This document shows positions 57,026 through 64,000 of a stretch of 64,000 nucleotides of DNA, one piece after another (the stretch's first letter is position 1; each line of letters begins with the position of its first letter). This DNA comes from Blastococcus sp. URHD0036 (lineage in GTDB: Bacteria; Actinomycetota; Actinomycetes; Mycobacteriales; Geodermatophilaceae), in contig NZ_JNIK01000011.1 of assembly GCF_000701365.1 (NCBI RefSeq), positions 1 through 64,000 on the forward strand, given 5' to 3'. The translations under genes were made by a program, and so were the position numbers. The notes under the pieces were generated by a model. That model was not told the DNA's origin and searched no databases. It worked only from the letters and a program-made list of their open reading frames with translations.

Positions 57026-57844
57026 TCACTCCTGGAAGTACGACAGCAGACGCAGGATCTCCAGGTACAGCCAGATGACCGTGACCAGCAGGCCGAAGGC
57101 GATGTACCAGGCGAACTTCGCGGGCGCGCCACGACGGATGGCCTCGTCGGCCATGTCGAAGTCCAGCAGCAGCGAGAACGCCGCGACGCCGATGACGACG
57201 AGGCTGAACAGGATCGCGACCGGCCCACCGTCACGCAGGCCGAGGGCGTCGCCGCCGACGAACAGGCTGGCGACGAGGTTGACCAGGATCAGGGCCAGGA
57301 CCCCGAACATCGCGCCGACGATCCAGCGGGTCAGCTTGGGGGTGACCCGGATCGCGCCGGTCTTGTAGACCACGAGCATGCCGGCGAACACACCGAACGT
57401 GCCGATCAGCGCCTGCCCGACGATGCCGGGCCAGCGCTCGTTGAAGACCTCGCTGATCGCGCCGAGGGCGACGCCGTAGAGCGCGCCGTAGGCCAGCGTC
57501 GCGACCGGGTTGGCGATCTGCTTGAAGGCGATCACCAGGCCCAGCACGAAGGCGACGAGCACCGACGGCAGGGCCAGCCCGAGGGCGAGGTCCTGCGGCA
57601 GGAGCGCCCAGGTGAGGCCGGCCGAGACGACGGTGACGAGGAAGGACAGACCCGTCTTCTGGACGACGTCGTCCATCGTCATGTAGCGGGTGGTGGTGCG
57701 CGCGTACGGCGACGGGGCGGCGTACGGGTCCTGCGTCGGCGCACCGTACGGCTGGGGTGCTCCCCACTGGCCGTACTGCTGGCCGGCCGCGCCGTTGGTG
57801 GCGTTGGCGAAGCCCCGACCGAAGGCGGGGTTGTGGCTCTGCAT
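57026..57844 (-). CDS. Bax inhibitor-1/YccA family membrane protein
   Basis: This 272-residue integral membrane protein has a cytoplasmic Gly/Gln/Pro/Tyr-rich N-terminus (~55 residues; ATNGAAGQQYGQWGAPQPYG) and seven hydrophobic segments. The family C-terminus FDMADEAIRRGAPAKFAWYIAFG, then LYLEILRLLSYF, is clear, including the Asp pair proposed to gate Ca2+/H+ flow. ATG 57844 is preferred over ATG 57850 because GAGGAG then stands 6 bp upstream rather than adjacent. Confidence 0.92.
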   Translation of the reverse strand: MQSHNPAFGRGFANATNGAAGQQYGQWGAPQPYGAPTQDPYAAPSPYARTTTRYMTMDDVVQKTGLSFLVTVVSAGLTWALLPQDLALGLALPSVLVAFVLGLVIAFKQIANPVATLAYGALYGVALGAISEVFNERWPGIVGQALIGTFGVFAGMLVVYKTGAIRVTPKLTRWIVGAMFGVLALILVNLVASLFVGGDALGLRDGGPVAILFSLVVIGVAAFSLLLDFDMADEAIRRGAPAKFAWYIAFGLLVTVIWLYLEILRLLSYFQE

Positions 57845-57962
57845 CGTCATCTCCTCGAGGTGACTGGCGGTCGTGGGGTCGACGGTCCTGCACCCCACTC
57901 GGTCTGTCCAACGCCGCAGGTGCCCGCCGCGTTCCTGAGTCAGCGGGGGTCCCTCGCGCGGG

Positions 57963-58036
57963 TGCCCCCGGTGGGATTCGAACCCACACTCTGACCCTTT
58001 TAAGGGGCCTGCCTCTGCCGGTTGGGCTACGGGGGC
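57963..58036 (-). tRNA. tRNA with anticodon UAA (predicted Leu), class I
   Basis: A 74-nt cloverleaf: acceptor GCCCCCG/CGGGGGC, T-arm GTGGG-TTCGAAT-CCCAC, anticodon stem GGCCC/GGGTC with loop CTTAAAA, giving anticodon TAA (reads UUA, Leu). The variable loop is only five bases (AGAGT), so this is a class I form, whereas typical bacterial tRNA-Leu is class II with a long variable arm. The D-arm (3-bp GCC/GGC stem, GGCAGA loop part) is Leu-like. CCA is not encoded. It lies between the BI-1 and uracil-DNA glycosylase genes on the same strand. Confidence 0.88.
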
Positions 58037-58049
58037 CGAAGACGTAACG

Positions 58050-58817
58050 CTAGCGGCCGGCGAGCTCCGTGGCCCGGGTCAGCACCGCATCGAGCATCGG
58101 CTCGGTGAGCCGGCCGGTGAAGGTGTTCTGCTGGCTGACGTGGTAACTGCCCAGCAGGGTCAGCGGGCCGCGCGGTCCGTCGAGGGTCACCTCCACGCCG
58201 TGCCCGAAGGCCGGCCGCGGGCGGGGCAGCGCGTACCCGGCGCCGGCGAGCACCGGCCACAACGCCGTCCAGCCGAAGCCGCCGAGCACGACGACCACCC
58301 GCAGCCGTGGCAGCAGCGCCAGCTCGCGGGCCAGCCACGGCGAGCAGGTGTCGCGCTCCTCGGGGGTGGGGGCGTTGGCCGGGGGCGCGCAGCGGACGGC
58401 GGCGGCGACCCGGACGTCGGTCAGCTCCAGGCCGTCCCCGATGTGGGTGGAGTTCGGCTGGTTGGCCAGGCCGGCCCGCCAGAGTGCCGCGAAGATCCAG
58501 TCGCCGCTGCGGTCGCCGGTGAACACCCGGCCGGTGCGGTTGCCGCCGTGCGCCGCGGGGGCCAGGCCCACCACGGCGATCCGGGCGTCGTCCGGGCCCA
58601 GGCCGGGCACCGGGCGGCCCCAGTAGTCCTCCTCGCGGAAGGAGGCCCGCTTGACGCGGGCCACCTCCTCCCGCCAGGCGACCAGCCGCGGGCAGGCATA
58701 GCAGCCGGAGATCCGCGCATCGAGGACGGCGACGTCGCGCGTCGCCCCGGCCGAGCGGGCCACGCCGGCCGGGGTGCGGGTCACCGGGAACCCGCCGGCG
58801 CCGACATCTCGAGGCAT
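58050..58817 (-). CDS. Uracil-DNA glycosylase, family 5 (UdgB)
   Basis: This 255-residue DNA repair glycosylase has an Fe-S cluster suggested by cysteines in [21 protein letters not shown] and RDTCSPWL. Motif 1 is [19 protein letters not shown], where Ala replaces the catalytic Asp/Glu of other UDG families, a family 5 hallmark; motif 3 is GSYHVSQQN. It should remove uracil and also deaminated bases such as hypoxanthine. Start ATG 58817. It is followed by the tRNA. Confidence 0.92.
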   Translation of the reverse strand: MPRDVGAGGFPVTRTPAGVARSAGATRDVAVLDARISGCYACPRLVAWREEVARVKRASFREEDYWGRPVPGLGPDDARIAVVGLAPAAHGGNRTGRVFTGDRSGDWIFAALWRAGLANQPNSTHIGDGLELTDVRVAAAVRCAPPANAPTPEERDTCSPWLARELALLPRLRVVVVLGGFGWTALWPVLAGAGYALPRPRPAFGHGVEVTLDGPRGPLTLLGSYHVSQQNTFTGRLTEPMLDAVLTRATELAGR

Positions 58818-58864
58818 TGGATCCTTTCCCCACGTCCCCGGCCCGAGGACGTGCGTATTGCTTC

Positions 58865-59821
58865 CTATGCCTGACCCCGGGCGAGCCGGAGGGCGATGCC
58901 GTCGAGGATGTCGTGCTCGCTGACGACGACGGAGTCCAGCGCGAACGCGTCCATGATCACCCGCAGGATCAGCGAGCCGCCGCCGATGACGTCGACCCGC
59001 CCGGGGTGCATGACCGGCATCGCCGCCCGCCGCGCCCGGGTGGCGGTGAGCAGCCCGGCGGTGACCGACCGGACGGCGGCGACCGGGATCCGCGAGCCGT
59101 GGATGGCGGTGTCGTCGTACTCGGGCAGACCCAGCGCGAGCGCGGCCACCGTGGTCACCGACCCCGCCAGGCCCACGAGCGTCGCCGCTTCGCCGACCGG
59201 TACGGCAGCCAGCACCTCGGTGAGTGCGGCACGGACGTCGGCCTCGGTCCGCTGGATCTCGTCGGAGTCCGGCGGGTCGCCGTGCAGGTGCCGCTCGGTG
59301 AGCCGGACGCACCCGATGTCGACCGATCGGGCCGCCCGCACGCCCGTGCCGTCGCCCAGCACGAACTCGGTGGACCCGCCGCCGATATCGACCACCAGGT
59401 AGGGCACCTCGGGGGCCGTCCCGCCGTGCGCGGCGACCGCGGCGTCCAGCGAGGCGGTCGCGCCGAGGAACGACAGCTCGGCCTCCTCGGAGCCGGGGAC
59501 GACGTCGGGCAGCCGGCCCAGCGTCGTCAGGACCATCTGCTCGAAGTCGGCGCGGTTCGCCGCGTCCCGGCTGGCGCTGGTGGCCACCATCCGCACCGCG
59601 GTCGCGCCGAGCTCGCGGGCCTGCGCGGCGTACTCGGCCAGCACGCGGCGGGTGCGCTCGATGGCGGCCTCCGACAGCCGGCCGGTGGCGTCGACGCCCT
59701 CCCCGAGGCGGACCACCTCCATCCGCCGCAGCAGATCGGTGTGCGCGCCCTGGTCGGGCACGTCCGCGACGAGCAGGCGGATCGAGTTGGTGCCGCAGTC
59801 GATCGCCGCCACCCGGGTCAT
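58865..59821 (-). CDS. ppx: Exopolyphosphatase, Ppx/GppA family
   Basis: This 318-residue ASKHA-fold phosphatase hydrolyses polyphosphate or pppGpp. Motifs are [17 protein letters not shown] (phosphate 1), [30 protein letters not shown] (phosphate 2) and [13 protein letters not shown]. The short form without the C-terminal HD domain matches M. tuberculosis Rv1026/Ppx1. ATG 59821 overlaps the DUF501 stop by 4 bp, so the two are coupled. Confidence 0.94.
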   Translation of the reverse strand: MTRVAAIDCGTNSIRLLVADVPDQGAHTDLLRRMEVVRLGEGVDATGRLSEAAIERTRRVLAEYAAQARELGATAVRMVATSASRDAANRADFEQMVLTTLGRLPDVVPGSEEAELSFLGATASLDAAVAAHGGTAPEVPYLVVDIGGGSTEFVLGDGTGVRAARSVDIGCVRLTERHLHGDPPDSDEIQRTEADVRAALTEVLAAVPVGEAATLVGLAGSVTTVAALALGLPEYDDTAIHGSRIPVAAVRSVTAGLLTATRARRAAMPVMHPGRVDVIGGGSLILRVIMDAFALDSVVVSEHDILDGIALRLARGQA

Positions 59822-60369
59822 GCGTCGTCCTCGCGATCCGTGCGTGCGCAGGGCCCCTTCGCCCACCACTCCCCCATCTCGGCCACGGCGCGGTCGCCGA
59901 TCGGGTTGACCCCCGGTCCCGCGGCCAGGCTGTGCCCGGCCAGCGCGTGCAGGCACTTGACCCGGTCGGGCATCCCGCCGGCGGTGGTGCGGGTCTCCAG
60001 CACCGCCTCACCGGGGCGGGCGGCGGCGTCACGGGTCGCCAGGTAGGCCTCGTGGGCGGCGCGGTAGCCGGCGGCGAGCTCCGGGTCCGAGGCCAGCTCG
60101 TCCTGCCACTCCCGCATCCGGCCGGCCGACTCCAGCCGGCTCGCGGCGGCCGACGCCCGGGGGCAGGTCAGGTAGTAGAGCGTCGGGAACGGCGTGCCGT
60201 CCTCCAGCCGAGGCGCGGTCTCGACGACGTCGGGCTGGCCGCACGGGCACCGGTGCGCGACCGCGGCCAGGGCACGCGGGGGGCGGCCGAGCTGCCGGGC
60301 GACGACGTCCCGGTCCTCCTCGGTGACCGGCTCCCGCACGGGGCCGCCGGCGGGGACGAGGTCCGTCAC
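59818..60369 (-). CDS. DUF501 family protein
   Basis: This 183-residue DUF501 protein sits between divIC/ftsB and ppx, as Rv1025 does in M. tuberculosis. Typical blocks are [41 protein letters not shown] and [17 protein letters not shown] with GVNPIGD. Cys and His residues suggest a metal-binding site. Biochemical function is unknown. It overlaps both neighbours by 4 bp. Confidence 0.93.
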   Translation of the reverse strand: MTDLVPAGGPVREPVTEEDRDVVARQLGRPPRALAAVAHRCPCGQPDVVETAPRLEDGTPFPTLYYLTCPRASAAASRLESAGRMREWQDELASDPELAAGYRAAHEAYLATRDAAARPGEAVLETRTTAGGMPDRVKCLHALAGHSLAAGPGVNPIGDRAVAEMGEWWAKGPCARTDREDDA

Positions 60370-60935
60370 GGCTGCCCCAGGTCGTCGGCGGTGCCGAGCG
60401 AGCCCATCAGGGCGTCGTACCAGGTCTGCGGGCGCGGGGCGGCCGCCTCGGGGACGGTGCCGGCGTCTCCGTCGGCCTCGGCCCCGTCGACGACCCGGAT
60501 GAGCCGGTCGCCCTCGGCCACGTAGAAGAACCGCTCCCTGGCCTCCCGGGCGAGCACCGCGGGGTCGCGCAGCTCGGCGAGGCGGGCCTCCTGCTCGGCG
60601 ATGCGCTGGTCCAGCTCGGCGCCCTCGGCGGCGAGGCGGGCGATGTCCGCGCGGCCGGCCAGGTACTGCTGGACGGGTCCGGCCAGCGTCAGCGCCAGCA
60701 GCAGCACCAGCCCGACGAGGAGGACCCCGCGGCCGGTGAACAGCTGGTGGCGCGGCCGGACCGGCGCCGACGCCGTCCGGATCCGGCGGCCGGTACGGCG
60801 CGCCTCGGGCCGGCTGCCGGCACCGGGAACCCGCCCGGTGGGCAGCGGGCGGGAGGCGGCGTGCGCCAGCGGCCGCCCGGTACTCGCCCGCCGGGGGCCC
60901 CGCCGGGGCCCGCGCCGGTCCCCGAGACCGGCCAC
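60366..60935 (-). CDS. divIC: Septum formation initiator, FtsB/DivIC family
   Basis: This 189-residue bitopic division protein works with FtsL/FtsQ at the septum. A long Arg/Pro/Gly-rich cytoplasmic N-terminus (~65 residues) precedes one transmembrane helix (GVLLVGLVLLLALTLAG). A periplasmic coiled coil (IARLAAEGAELDQRIAEQEARLAEL) and the conserved LAREARERFFYVAEGD segment follow. It lies directly after eno, the standard location. Confidence 0.92.
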   Translation of the reverse strand: MAGLGDRRGPRRGPRRASTGRPLAHAASRPLPTGRVPGAGSRPEARRTGRRIRTASAPVRPRHQLFTGRGVLLVGLVLLLALTLAGPVQQYLAGRADIARLAAEGAELDQRIAEQEARLAELRDPAVLAREARERFFYVAEGDRLIRVVDGAEADGDAGTVPEAAAPRPQTWYDALMGSLGTADDLGQP

Positions 60936-60936
60936 G

Positions 60937-64000
<3,064 letters not shown>

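Overview
The window comes from a very high-GC actinobacterium. GTG starts are frequent, genes often overlap by 4 bp (ATGA), and mycothiol enzymes, a menaquinone-reductase-like flavoprotein and gene orders shared with Mycobacterium tuberculosis are present (mca + small membrane protein + greA; hemolysin III + uppS + phoH2; mazG + eno + divIC + DUF501 + ppx). A complete flagellar export/basal-body locus in this background points to a motile Geodermatophilaceae-like organism (Blastococcus, Geodermatophilus, Modestobacter). The genus is inference.

Region 1 (1-26836) is one large plus-strand flagellar locus: flagellin 3' end, fliD, fliS, a fliT-like gene, flgB, flgC, fliE, fliF, fliG, fliH, fliI, fliJ, an NlpC/P60+SLT wall hydrolase, fliK, flgD, flgE, flbD, motA, motB, fliL, fliM, fliN, fliO, fliP, fliQ, fliR, flhB, flhA, a giant aberrant flhF and a small membrane gene. 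Most neighbours overlap or almost touch. The breaks between blocks carry strong hairpins, and three of them carry a matched TCA(A/T/G)-N16-GCCGAT element resembling a sigma-28/WhiG-type promoter. No sigma factor, flgG, flgK/L, flhG or chemotaxis gene lies in the window.

Region 2 (26837-41423) is mixed: an AbiEi-like/nuclease-like protein, PIN-PhoH ATPase, DUF885 peptidase-like protein, short-chain Z-isoprenyl synthase, hemolysin III, a geranylgeranyl-reductase-family flavoenzyme, a mycothiol-dependent-type enzyme, a PadR regulator with a drug-type ABC exporter, and a sulfonate/taurine-type ABC operon. That operon is headed by a 26-residue Cys-containing leader peptide and a promoter bracketed by an inverted repeat.

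Region 3 (41424-57025) holds an AMIN-like secreted protein, mca, greA, an RNHCP zinc-ribbon protein, an M3 peptidase, a second ABC exporter, threonine dehydratase, a MoxR ATPase/VWA pair, DUF2252, an SGNH hydrolase and a thiolase. Region 4 (57026-64000, all minus strand) holds a Bax-inhibitor-1 protein, a 74-nt tRNA with anticodon UAA, a family-5 uracil-DNA glycosylase, ppx, DUF501, divIC/ftsB, eno, mazG and a SurA-like gene cut by the window edge.

Main points for a second look: (i) the FlhF homologue has lost its GTPase motifs and gained a ~265-residue Ala/Glu helix; (ii) the putative Cys-attenuation leader; (iii) four copies of a ~60-64 bp palindromic intergenic repeat; (iv) the class-I UAA tRNA; (v) the set of sigma-28-like sites; (vi) FliM without the CheY-binding EIDALL motif; (vii) recurrent leaderless-promoter signatures.
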